Shown: in pieces, positions 35,375 to 43,381 of the stretch
Layout: each line of letters opens with the position of its first letter
Position numbering within the stretch: the stretch's first letter is position 1
Assembly (NCBI GenBank): GCA_045634365.1
Contig: JAZRAC010000032.1
Coordinates: forward strand, 89,303 to 153,302
DNA from: HGM04593 sp045634365
GTDB taxonomy: Bacteria > Bacteroidota > Bacteroidia > Bacteroidales > Bacteroidaceae
Direction of reading: 5' to 3'
Length of the DNA stretch: 64,000 nt
Program-made: the position numbers and the translations under genes
Notes under the pieces: generated by a model
Database searches by the model: none
The model's input: the letters and a program-made list of their open reading frames with translations, nothing else
Told to the model about the DNA's origin: nothing

Positions 35375-35746
35375 ATGGAAATAACAGGAAAAATCATTGC
35401 AGTACTGCCCGAGAGAGGCGGTATATCTAAAACAGGAAACGAGTGGAAGATGCAGGAGTATGTAATTGAAACACACGAGCAATACCCCAAAAAAGTTTGT
35501 TTCAACGTATTCGGTGCCGACAAAATAGCACAATTCAACATTCAGGCAGGCGACGAAATGACAGTATCTTTCGACATTAACGCCCGCGAATATAACGGAC
35601 GCTGGTTCAACGACATACGCGCTTGGCGTGTGGAGCGTGGAGCAGCTCCCGCCGAGGCTGCTGCCGGTGCGCCTGCAATAGACGCCCCCAAGGTAAAAAT
35701 GGAGGATTTCAGCAACGACAACAACCCCGACGATCTTCCCTTCTAA
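35375..35746 (+). CDS. DUF3127 protein, OB-fold/SSB-like
   Basis: 123-residue protein starting MEITGKIIAVLPERGG, the standard start of the DUF3127 family of Bacteroidota. The compact beta-rich N-terminal domain (about 1-90) resembles an OB fold. A short Ala/Pro-rich linker leads to an acidic tail ending NPDDLPF, which is strikingly like the protein-interaction tip (DDDIPF) of single-stranded DNA-binding protein. A DNA-binding role is inferred from that and from its place opposite dnaN; no function is established. Confidence 0.85.
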   Translation: MEITGKIIAVLPERGGISKTGNEWKMQEYVIETHEQYPKKVCFNVFGADKIAQFNIQAGDEMTVSFDINAREYNGRWFNDIRAWRVERGAAPAEAAAGAPAIDAPKVKMEDFSNDNNPDDLPF

Positions 35747-35770
35747 AAACAGCGAAAGAATTACAGACAA

Positions 35771-35814
35771 AAAGAGACCGACTAAAAAATATTTTTTAGT
35801 CGGTCTCTTTTTGT
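35771..35814 (+). terminator. terminator after the DUF3127 gene
   Basis: Perfect 18-bp stem (35771-35788 with 35793-35810), ATAT loop, T run at the 3' side. It leads straight into repeat copy 2. Confidence 0.92.
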
Positions 35815-35952
35815 GTAGGAGATGAATAAAAAGATGTAGTTCAAGGCTTGCGTAGCCTGAAAAACCGGAGTTTACTAAGCGTAAATGAGGATTTTGAAGG
35901 CAAGCGTAACGCAGAAATTACACTTTTTAGTCATCTTCTTTTTTTTATGAAA
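35809..35952 (+). repeat. dispersed intergenic element, copy 2
   Basis: Second copy of the element at 24727-24866, same orientation. It begins in the T run of the DUF3127 terminator and ends about 11 bp before the rho stop codon. The internal hairpin TTCAAGGCTTGCGTAGCCTGAA starts near 35850, and the GTTTAC/GTAAAT hairpin lies near 35870-35885. Confidence 0.8.
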
Positions 35953-35962
35953 CAAAGTATCC

Positions 35963-37888
35963 TTACGAATTCATACTCATAAGAAACTCGCCATTGTCCT
36001 TTGTCTTTTCCAAGCGGTCCTTCACAAACTCCATAGCCTCCATAGGTGTCATATCTGCAAGATATTTGCGAAGAATCCACATACGGTCGAGAGTCTGCTT
36101 GTCGAGCAAAAGATCGTCGCGACGGGTGCTCGAAGCAATGATATTCACCGCAGGGAATACACGCTTGTTACTCAACGAGCGGTCGAGCTGCAACTCCATA
36201 TTACCCGTTCCCTTAAACTCCTCGAATATAACCTCGTCCATCTTGGAGCCTGTATCGATGAGGGCTGTGGCAATAATGGTGAGCGAGCCGCCATTTTCAA
36301 TATTGCGGGCCGCGCCGAAGAAGCGTTTGGGCTTGTGGAGCGCATTGGCGTCGACACCACCCGACAGCACTTTACCCGACGCAGGAGAGACTGTATTATA
36401 GGCGCGGGCAAGGCGGGTAATAGAGTCGAGGAATATTACAACATCGTGCCCGCACTCAACCATTCGCTTGGCGCGTTCAAGCACAATTCCTGCGATTTTA
36501 ACGTGACGCTCGGCGGGCTCGTCGAAGGTTGATGCAATAACCTCGGCATTCACGCTGCGAGCCATATCCGTTACCTCCTCGGGACGCTCGTCGATGAGCA
36601 GCATTATCATATAAGCCTCGGGGTGATTGGCGGCAATGGCATTTGCTATATCTTTGAGCAACATTGTTTTACCGGTCTTTGGCTGTGCCACTATGAGCGC
36701 ACGCTGTCCCTTGCCTATGGGCGAGAAGAGGTCGACCACACGAGCCGACATATTGTCGTAATTACCGGCACAAAGAGTGAATTTTTCTTCGGGGAAGAGA
36801 GGTACAAGATTGTCGAACGATACACGGTCGCGCACAAGCTCGGGAGCAAGGCCGTTTATCTTGTTTACCTTTACAAGGGGGAAGTATTTTTCGCCCGCGC
36901 TTGCCGGACGTATTATACCCTCGACAACATCGCCGGTTTTTAGGCCGTAGAGCTTTATTTGCGACTGCGACACATAAACATCGTCGGGCGAGGAGAGATA
37001 GTTATAATCGGACGAGCGGAGAAAGCCGTAATTGTCGGGCATTGTTTCAAGGACACCCTCTACGCGCAGTACATCGGCAAAATCGTATTGCGGCTGCGCT
37101 TGCTGCTCGGGCTGCTCCTGACGGTTCTTGTCGTTGCGTTGTTGCTGACGCTGATGCTTGTCGCCCTTTGTATTCTGCTGCTCCTGACGGTTCTTGTCGA
37201 ATTTCTCTACAAGCTCGGCCGGAACCTCTTTATTCTCGACGGGGAGCTCTTCAATGGGAATAAAGCCCTCTTCGGTACTCTCCGCTGGCTGTGACGCCTC
37301 GACAGACTGTGCTTCGGCCTGTTTCTTGGGCTTGCGGCCGCGCTTTTTGGGAGCAGCAGGCTCAGCCGCGGGAGTTTCGGTTGCGGGCTCTGCAACGACC
37401 TCTGTGGCACCCTCCACAGGCTGTGCAGCATCGACAATGGGTTGTTGCTCTTCGGCCTGCTTCTTGGACTTACGGCCGCGCTTTTTGGGACCAACAGGCT
37501 CGGCGGATGCCTCGGCTGCGGGCACTGCAACGATTGGTGCCGCAACCTCTTTAACAGGCTCCAAGGGTTTTATCTGTTCTTCCTGTTTTTTTGCCTTTAT
37601 AGGCTCGTCAGTGTCTAATTTCTGGGCTTTGTCGCCTGTGGCTGTATATACCTTGCTTGCCCCATCGGAGTGTATTCTGTTGCGACGATGCTCACGGCGG
37701 TGCATTCTTGTCTCCTCCTTTACAACAGCGGGTGCACCCGTCTGGCTATTCTGCAATGCCTGACCATCGAGAATGCGATATATAATCGAATCGCGGTCGA
37801 GGGATTTTACACCTTTGATTCCTAACTCCTGAGCAATAGCTTGCAATTCGGCAATCTCCTTGCTTCTTAATTGTTCAATATGATACAT
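35963..37888 (-). CDS. rho: transcription termination factor Rho with a large disordered insertion
   Basis: Hexameric RNA-dependent ATPase that terminates transcription. An N-terminal Rho-N helical motif (about 5-42) is followed by a disordered insertion (about 50-265). A cold-shock RNA-binding domain (about 268-345, with NYGFLRS) and the RecA-like motor with Walker A QPKTGKT (402-408) and DSITRLARAYN complete it. The insertion holds two KKRGRKxKK motifs (135-143, 181-189), which are AT-hook-like, then Gln/Arg-rich repeats. 641 residues against about 420 in E. coli. It has its own promoter and leader. Confidence 0.94.
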   Translation of the reverse strand: MYHIEQLRSKEIAELQAIAQELGIKGVKSLDRDSIIYRILDGQALQNSQTGAPAVVKEETRMHRREHRRNRIHSDGASKVYTATGDKAQKLDTDEPIKAKKQEEQIKPLEPVKEVAAPIVAVPAAEASAEPVGPKKRGRKSKKQAEEQQPIVDAAQPVEGATEVVAEPATETPAAEPAAPKKRGRKPKKQAEAQSVEASQPAESTEEGFIPIEELPVENKEVPAELVEKFDKNRQEQQNTKGDKHQRQQQRNDKNRQEQPEQQAQPQYDFADVLRVEGVLETMPDNYGFLRSSDYNYLSSPDDVYVSQSQIKLYGLKTGDVVEGIIRPASAGEKYFPLVKVNKINGLAPELVRDRVSFDNLVPLFPEEKFTLCAGNYDNMSARVVDLFSPIGKGQRALIVAQPKTGKTMLLKDIANAIAANHPEAYMIMLLIDERPEEVTDMARSVNAEVIASTFDEPAERHVKIAGIVLERAKRMVECGHDVVIFLDSITRLARAYNTVSPASGKVLSGGVDANALHKPKRFFGAARNIENGGSLTIIATALIDTGSKMDEVIFEEFKGTGNMELQLDRSLSNKRVFPAVNIIASSTRRDDLLLDKQTLDRMWILRKYLADMTPMEAMEFVKDRLEKTKDNGEFLMSMNS

Positions 37889-37907
37889 AAATTATACGAA
37901 TGGGATA

Positions 37908-38022
37908 TAACCCGAACCGATGGGTTAATTCCATATTTATGAAAATAAAAGTTTTAGATTCTTGTTTTATTGATTGTGAAACGCCTCTGCGATATTTGTT
38001 TCACTTTTATAATGCAAATATA
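37908..38022 (-). promoter_or_regulatory. rho promoter and structured leader
   Basis: Minus strand -7 TATATTTG (complement of 38015-38022); the -33 box is weak. The transcript would then start with GTGAAAC/GTTTCAC (38004-37976), able to form a hairpin at the 5' end, and carries a second hairpin (TAACCC/GGGTTA, 37927-37908) shortly before the start codon. The leader is about 115 nt. Confidence 0.5.
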
Positions 38023-38106
38023 AGGCTTTTTGTTCAAAAAGCGTGCAATTCACAAGCATAATTTTAGAAAAATATCGATTTTAGCCCATTTTAGCGGTAT
38101 TATAGC

Positions 38107-38140
38107 ACAGGCTGCCCGCATTTTTATGCAGACAGCCTGT
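38107..38140 (-). terminator. hairpin at the end of the susC operon
   Basis: On the minus strand ACAGGCTGTCTGCAT (38140-38126) pairs with ATGCGGGCAGCCTGT (38121-38107) around an AAAA loop. The two mismatches on the plus strand become G-U pairs in the minus-strand RNA, so it favours minus-strand transcripts. No T run follows. Confidence 0.55.
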
Positions 38141-38165
38141 ATAAACATATATTTTCTTTCTACAA

Positions 38166-38678
38166 TTATTCGACCGAGCCTACGGGAGAAAGAGCCGCAT
38201 CCTTTATTTCGGCAGGAACCTCATTTACGCGCACAAAAATCTGCACATCGTCTGCATCACCATCAACGGTGAGCACCATAGAATTGGCATAAAGGGCTAC
38301 AATATAATCGTTGTTCCAATTGCCGCTTGCATTGTCGTATTTGCCTTTAAGGATTGTTCCTTTGTAATAATCGCTATTGTCTATCGTGTATGTACCGGTG
38401 ATAAGGCGGGGATACATACTGCTATAATTCTCGTAAATATTGTACTTGCAGTCGCGACGGATAAGTTCAAGATACACAATGGGGGTATAGTCGCTGCTTC
38501 CGCTCCATTTTTGCAATTTCCATACTCCCGCAATATTATTGGGAGTAACTTCCACGGGGGTTGAAAAATCGACACCCTGCCCCATTATTATGGGCATTGA
38601 TGCATCATCATCATCGGAACAGCCCTGAAAAGGAACAACCAACAAGGCGAGCATCATTAGTTTAAAAATATTTTTCAT
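38166..38678 (-). CDS. lipocalin-like surface lipoprotein
   Basis: 170-residue lipoprotein with signal peptide and lipobox FQGC (Cys20), followed directly by SDDDD, an acidic tract of the kind that sends lipoproteins to the outer face in Bacteroidota. The body (IAGVWKLQKW ... GTYTIDN) has the beta-rich pattern of Bacteroidota lipocalin-like domains, probably a small-ligand barrel. The frame is open to 38936 but the upstream part antisenses the DUF1573 gene and is unlike protein. Last gene of the susC operon, 23 bp after DUF1573. Ligand unknown. Confidence 0.65.
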   Translation of the reverse strand: MKNIFKLMMLALLVVPFQGCSDDDDASMPIIMGQGVDFSTPVEVTPNNIAGVWKLQKWSGSSDYTPIVYLELIRRDCKYNIYENYSSMYPRLITGTYTIDNSDYYKGTILKGKYDNASGNWNNDYIVALYANSMVLTVDGDADDVQIFVRVNEVPAEIKDAALSPVGSVE

Positions 38679-38701
38679 ATTATTTATTATTTTATTCGTT
38701 T

Positions 38702-39502
38702 CTATTCTATTATGGCTGTTATTGTACGCGAAGAGGGGGTGCCTTGCACGCCATTCACAATTACCGAAAAACGCACAGCATCGGCATTTTCCCTTTGCAG
38801 CAACGCCGAGTCTATGGCGAGCACAATATCTCCCTCGTCGCCCGGTTGCAACACCTGCGGCTCGGTGGCAAAGGTTGCATAAGATGGCAATAGCTCGGCC
38901 GACAACTTCAACGGCTTTATTCCTACATTGGCACAAGGAATACGCGATACGGTGCGCCCATTTTTAAAGGTCGTCTGCTTGCGTTTGAGTTTAAGGTCGC
39001 CCATCGTATAGGGCAGATGGCTCCACTCATCGTCGTCAATGACATTACCAAGCAATGTGAGCTTAACCAGCGGACGACGGGCCGAAAAATCGGTGTACAC
39101 CAACGCTCCGGTATTTATGGTACCGTAACGCCCTTTGGGGTTGTATCTTATTACAATCTCCGAGCTTGCTCCGGCTGCAATCGGCTCTTTGCTAAATTCG
39201 GCGGCAGTGCAACCGCAATGAGTGGTTACCTTTGTTATTGTAACGGCAGTGTCACTCACATTGCGAAACGCAAACTTTACAACGCGCACAGTATCACTCT
39301 CGTGGAGAGTGCCAATATCCGCACTCTTTTTATCAAAAGCAAGAATTTCATCGGCCCCACTATGCAAGGCGGGGTTGAGAATGGAGTCGACCTTTATGCG
39401 CGAAGAGCGCACCGTCACCTGCGCCTCGGCCAACAGCGAAAATACTGACAGCAACAAGGCCGGCAAAAGGAACAAAGGTCGACAGTTTCTCATATTACTC
39501 AC
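38702..39502 (-). CDS. DUF1573 domain protein, exported
   Basis: 266-residue protein with a signal peptide (about 1-27, ending AEAQ). The DUF1573 block is clear: FAFRNVSDTAVTITKVTTHCGCT followed by PIAAGASSEIVIRYNPKGRYG. It is an Ig-like (ASH-type) fold of unknown role, common beside Bacteroidota surface loci. A second beta-rich part follows at about 150-266. The gene starts 3 bp after the S8 peptidase stop. No lipobox, so it is likely periplasmic. Confidence 0.8.
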   Translation of the reverse strand: MSNMRNCRPLFLLPALLLSVFSLLAEAQVTVRSSRIKVDSILNPALHSGADEILAFDKKSADIGTLHESDTVRVVKFAFRNVSDTAVTITKVTTHCGCTAAEFSKEPIAAGASSEIVIRYNPKGRYGTINTGALVYTDFSARRPLVKLTLLGNVIDDDEWSHLPYTMGDLKLKRKQTTFKNGRTVSRIPCANVGIKPLKLSAELLPSYATFATEPQVLQPGDEGDIVLAIDSALLQRENADAVRFSVIVNGVQGTPSSRTITAIIE

Positions 39503-39505
39503 TTT

Positions 39506-41593
39506 TTACATCCAACCGTTATTGTTTGCATTGTTGCGAACAGTGATTGTGAGTACGTGCTCAACGCCATCGACAACAATAGTGATGGTGGTAACACCGG
39601 TAGCAACACCCTGCAACTTCAAGGTTGTACCCTCAATCACAGCTGTGGCAATATTTGTATCGGCCACGGTGCAGGAATATTGTTTATTCTCGCCGTCTAC
39701 AAAGAAACGGGCAAGGTCGGTTGTCTGTATCTTTTCAGGCGCAAGATAAAAATCGGGCAATTTCATATCGTGGCCGGCACCCTCAATTGCATTGAGGAGA
39801 GCAGCAGCGTTAATCATTCTACCCATCTTACCCTTATATTTTCCAAGATTCACCGAAACAAGATTCGATGTTAACGTGTGGTTCTTGTAGTACTTCTTTA
39901 CACCTGTGAATTTAGAATCAATATCATCGGAGGTCTCTTTTACAAGAGCAACAAACTCCGCCTGTGTAAAGTGGCGACGCAACTGTGCCGCATAGGAGAG
40001 GCCGAGTGCCACAACACCAGATACGTGGGGACAGGCCATCGAGGTACCCTCGTAGAATGCGTATGTGCCTTTTCCCTCCTGCACAAGAGTGGAGAAAATC
40101 ATTCCGCCATTGTCGGCAGCCGAGCCGGGCGTACCATAATAGTCACCATCGCCACCGGGAGCCGCAATATCGTTTCCGGGGCCATAGTTGGTGTAAGAAG
40201 CAGGAGTATAATCGGCAGCAAGCGAGGTTACCGCAATACATTTTGAGTAGGCACCGGGGAAGGATGCAGCAGCCGCATACTCGTTACCCGAAGCATAGAC
40301 AATAACACCGCCATCAATTACACCATTGGGCGAGCCGGCATTGGCAATAAAGTAGTCTATTGCCTCTTTTTCAAGGGGATAAAGAGATTCCCACTCCTCC
40401 TCGGTTGCAGGGCCGGCAGGATAGTCGATGGGGTTAACCTCGGGCGAAAGATATCCCCAGCTGCACTGCATAATAACCGCGCCATTATCGGCAGCATATT
40501 TCATTGCCTTTGCCTCGTTAACGAGTGTCGATTGGTATTCATCGTCAAAAAGCTGGCAGGTCATAATTCTCACACCCGGCTGTCCGGCAGCAGCATCGCC
40601 ACCGGCAATACCGCAACCACCTTTTCCATTATTGTTTACTGCTGCAATTGTGCCGGCAACGTGTGTACCGTGGCCGGTACCATAGGAGCCTGTCACCGAA
40701 ATATAGGGACGGTCGGTAGCGAAATTGTAGCCGTAACGGTCACCTTTGTAACCATTTCCATCGGCATCTTCCTCCGAAGCGTACACCTCACTATCGTTCA
40801 CCCACATATTGTCTATGAGGTCTTCGTGGTTCCACATTACACCCTCGTCGAGCACTGCCACAATGATGGAAGGGTCGCCTGTACACTTCTCCCAAGCAGC
40901 CTCGCAACCAACGTCGCAACCTGCCTCCACATTCTCCGTGTCGAGAATGCCAAAAGAGTAGTTGCCGTTGTTTATGGCAATATCCGAAATTTCGCCATCC
41001 TCTTCAAAATCGTACAGCACGCCACGGTTAATATAGTGCCACTGCAAAGGCAACGCAGGGTCGTTAAATTTAAAATCGGACGAAGCGCGTGTAACTCTGC
41101 TTGCAACATCAATAGCTCTCGAAGCGGAGTTACGTGTATCCACACGATAAATCTTGCGGTTGCACTGAACCTTGGATACCTCGCCCAGCTGCGAAAGACG
41201 CTCCAACGCCTCCTTAACATCTACCTTCTCGTCGAAAGAGACCTTGTACCACAAATGCATCTGCGCCTTGCGGGTGCGCTCCTCGTTTCTTTTGTCAACA
41301 GGAAAGATACGCTCCAATTTATAAGTGCCAAGAATGTCCAGCACTTCGTCGACCGAGGGAATGCCCGCACGAGTCTTTAACCCGCCTGCCGCACGTGTCG
41401 CGGGAAGCTGGTCGAGAATCTCGGTCATTTCGGGCGAAAATTTAACAAGAACCTCGCCGGCAGCAGCCTCTTCGGGAACCTCAATGAGAGGTTTTTCTGT
41501 TGAAAGAGCTGTTGTATCGACAATATCCTTGTCGGTACAAGAGGGCAGTATCAACACAAACGACAGCGCCGCATATAAGAATATTCTTTTCAT
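39506..41593 (-). CDS. subtilisin-like (S8) serine protease lipoprotein
   Basis: 695-residue protease, the only evident enzyme of the susC operon. Signal peptide and lipobox LPSC (Cys19) lead to a propeptide-like region (about 40-155). The catalytic domain has Asp249 in VAVLDEG, His308 in GHGTHVAG, oxyanion Asn447 in ASGNEYA and Ser518 in GTSMACPHVSG. A C-terminal Ig-like module (about 625-690, ATGVTTITIVVDGVEHVLTI) resembles BIG2 domains. All catalytic residues are intact. Lipidation and context suggest anchoring in the outer membrane; TDKD after the Cys is a weaker surface signal than SDDDD. Confidence 0.9.
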   Translation of the reverse strand: MKRIFLYAALSFVLILPSCTDKDIVDTTALSTEKPLIEVPEEAAAGEVLVKFSPEMTEILDQLPATRAAGGLKTRAGIPSVDEVLDILGTYKLERIFPVDKRNEERTRKAQMHLWYKVSFDEKVDVKEALERLSQLGEVSKVQCNRKIYRVDTRNSASRAIDVASRVTRASSDFKFNDPALPLQWHYINRGVLYDFEEDGEISDIAINNGNYSFGILDTENVEAGCDVGCEAAWEKCTGDPSIIVAVLDEGVMWNHEDLIDNMWVNDSEVYASEEDADGNGYKGDRYGYNFATDRPYISVTGSYGTGHGTHVAGTIAAVNNNGKGGCGIAGGDAAAGQPGVRIMTCQLFDDEYQSTLVNEAKAMKYAADNGAVIMQCSWGYLSPEVNPIDYPAGPATEEEWESLYPLEKEAIDYFIANAGSPNGVIDGGVIVYASGNEYAAAASFPGAYSKCIAVTSLAADYTPASYTNYGPGNDIAAPGGDGDYYGTPGSAADNGGMIFSTLVQEGKGTYAFYEGTSMACPHVSGVVALGLSYAAQLRRHFTQAEFVALVKETSDDIDSKFTGVKKYYKNHTLTSNLVSVNLGKYKGKMGRMINAAALLNAIEGAGHDMKLPDFYLAPEKIQTTDLARFFVDGENKQYSCTVADTNIATAVIEGTTLKLQGVATGVTTITIVVDGVEHVLTITVRNNANNNGWM

Positions 41594-41629
41594 AATCTGT
41601 TTATATCCTAAATTTTAATTATACTCCGT

Positions 41630-43360
41630 TTATTCCTCTGTTTCGTCCCACTCCTCCTTCATTTCGTACTTCGCACGCATCTTGGGGAACACGTTGTAAT
41701 AGTACTCAAAATCGGTGGGAGCATTCTCAAAGCCTACAATATTGCCGTCCGAGTCTTTACCCTGCTCCTGCTGGTTGAATACAAGCAATTCGGGTGTCCA
41801 CTCCAAAAGACGCGGGTGATAGAGCAACCAATCGGGCAATTTACCTGTAAAGAAGTTAAGGTTCAATCGCAACTCTCTTATTTTGGGAAGAATTTTAGGC
41901 ATATTATTGTCGGCCAACCACTGGATAGTGTCACCGCCAAACGCATCGACATCCTCCTGTGTATATGCAACCACGCCATCCTCGCCCACTTTAAAGTCGG
42001 GAATTTGGCCCTCCAAATAACAGTTCGACAAGCCTATAACTTCGAGATTTTCCCACAGCAACAGGTCGCGCAATTGACCAGGTGCCGAGACCTCACTCTT
42101 TATGTTAAGACCAATTCCATCCTTGCTGTCGTAGTTGCTCTTCTTGGTAAGGTCGGAAATGAGCCAACGGCGTGTACCCACAAGATAGAGCGTCTTCAAT
42201 TTGGGGAAGTTCTCCTTGGTGAGCATCGAAGGAATTTGGTCGAAGTTATTGGCGCTGAGGTCGAGATATTCGAGCGACTTACCCAGCTTCACAAACTCCT
42301 CGGGCAACGATACAAGGCCGTATGAGAATATATACAGGTCCTTCAAATACTCCAATTCGCACATCTCGGGACAAAGTTCCAGATTGAGAAGCATAGTATT
42401 CTCGTTCGACATAATAGAGATTGCCTCCAAATATTTCAAATGTTTAATCTGCGAGGGGAAGGCCTCCTTGGTCTTGAAGAAAGAGTAGCTCACCGAACGT
42501 ACACGACCGACAGCCTCGGGACAAGGAAGGTCTTTGTCGGTTGCCTCCCACAAGGTTACACCCTCCCAGTTATTAATACGCTCGCTGGTATCCCAATTAT
42601 CGCTCCAACAACCGATAAGGTCGTATATGGTGAGCATTGCAATAGAATCGCCTGCACGATTATCCTCTATTTTAACGGCAGCCTTCTGTGTCACGGTTAT
42701 TACAGCCGGCTCGGCAGTATTATCCTCTACGTTCACGGGAGAGAGAATAATCTCGGCCACACGCTCCTCGGGCTCGGCATTCATCTTCCAATCGAAACGC
42801 AGTTTGACGGTGCGGGGGCGTGCGCCCTTGCCAAAATCAATTTCATTATCCTTATTGAGGCTCAACCACTCATCGGCAGGAGTAACATAGTTAAAAGAGA
42901 CTGCAAACTCCACATTGGTAACAACCTCAACCTCGAAAAAACGCTCCTCGTAGTCGTCGGACGATTTTACCGAGAATTCTGTCTCTTTGGGAGTGATAGC
43001 CTTGTCAAAACCTGTTTGATTTATGGAGATAATGCGCTCCTCGGCTCCGCATCTCACTCTGATGTTGCCGCTTCGCAGGTCATTCTGCGACGAAGACTGC
43101 ACTTTCACCTCGCAGGTAGCCGCCCCAAAGCCATTCGCAGGCGAAACGGTTACCCAATCGGGGGCCGACACAATGTTCCAAGAGCCGTATGCCTGTACAA
43201 CAAAATTATCGCTACCGCCCTCGGCACCCATCGTGATATTTTCCTTATTCAAAGAAAATACCATATTAGGCATTGTACCCTTATCGCTGTCGCTGCATCC
43301 GGTAAACACTGCCGCAGCAACAAACAATGCCAATGTTATTCTAAAAATATATTTTATCAT
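41630..43360 (-). CDS. BACON and leucine-rich-repeat surface lipoprotein
   Basis: 576-residue lipoprotein with lipobox FTGC (Cys22) and SDSDK after it. Two BACON-type Ig domains follow: about 35-110 with SWNIVSAPDWVTVSPANG, and about 115-225 with PADEWLSLNKD. From about 240 a leucine-rich-repeat solenoid runs to the end (LEYLDLSANNFDQIP, LKTLYL, LEVIGLSNCYLEGQIP). These LRRs are plant-like, often used for protein binding. I chose MIKYIFR as start; a frame from 43378 adds six residues. No catalytic motif seen. Confidence 0.82.
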   Translation of the reverse strand: MIKYIFRITLALFVAAAVFTGCSDSDKGTMPNMVFSLNKENITMGAEGGSDNFVVQAYGSWNIVSAPDWVTVSPANGFGAATCEVKVQSSSQNDLRSGNIRVRCGAEERIISINQTGFDKAITPKETEFSVKSSDDYEERFFEVEVVTNVEFAVSFNYVTPADEWLSLNKDNEIDFGKGARPRTVKLRFDWKMNAEPEERVAEIILSPVNVEDNTAEPAVITVTQKAAVKIEDNRAGDSIAMLTIYDLIGCWSDNWDTSERINNWEGVTLWEATDKDLPCPEAVGRVRSVSYSFFKTKEAFPSQIKHLKYLEAISIMSNENTMLLNLELCPEMCELEYLKDLYIFSYGLVSLPEEFVKLGKSLEYLDLSANNFDQIPSMLTKENFPKLKTLYLVGTRRWLISDLTKKSNYDSKDGIGLNIKSEVSAPGQLRDLLLWENLEVIGLSNCYLEGQIPDFKVGEDGVVAYTQEDVDAFGGDTIQWLADNNMPKILPKIRELRLNLNFFTGKLPDWLLYHPRLLEWTPELLVFNQQEQGKDSDGNIVGFENAPTDFEYYYNVFPKMRAKYEMKEEWDETEE

Positions 43361-43381
43361 CACAATTACAATTATCAAAGG

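Noticed and set aside
37291..37763. Plus-strand open frames over the rho N-terminal region
   Set aside because: Antisense to the low-complexity insertion; repeats in rho give long open frames on both strands.
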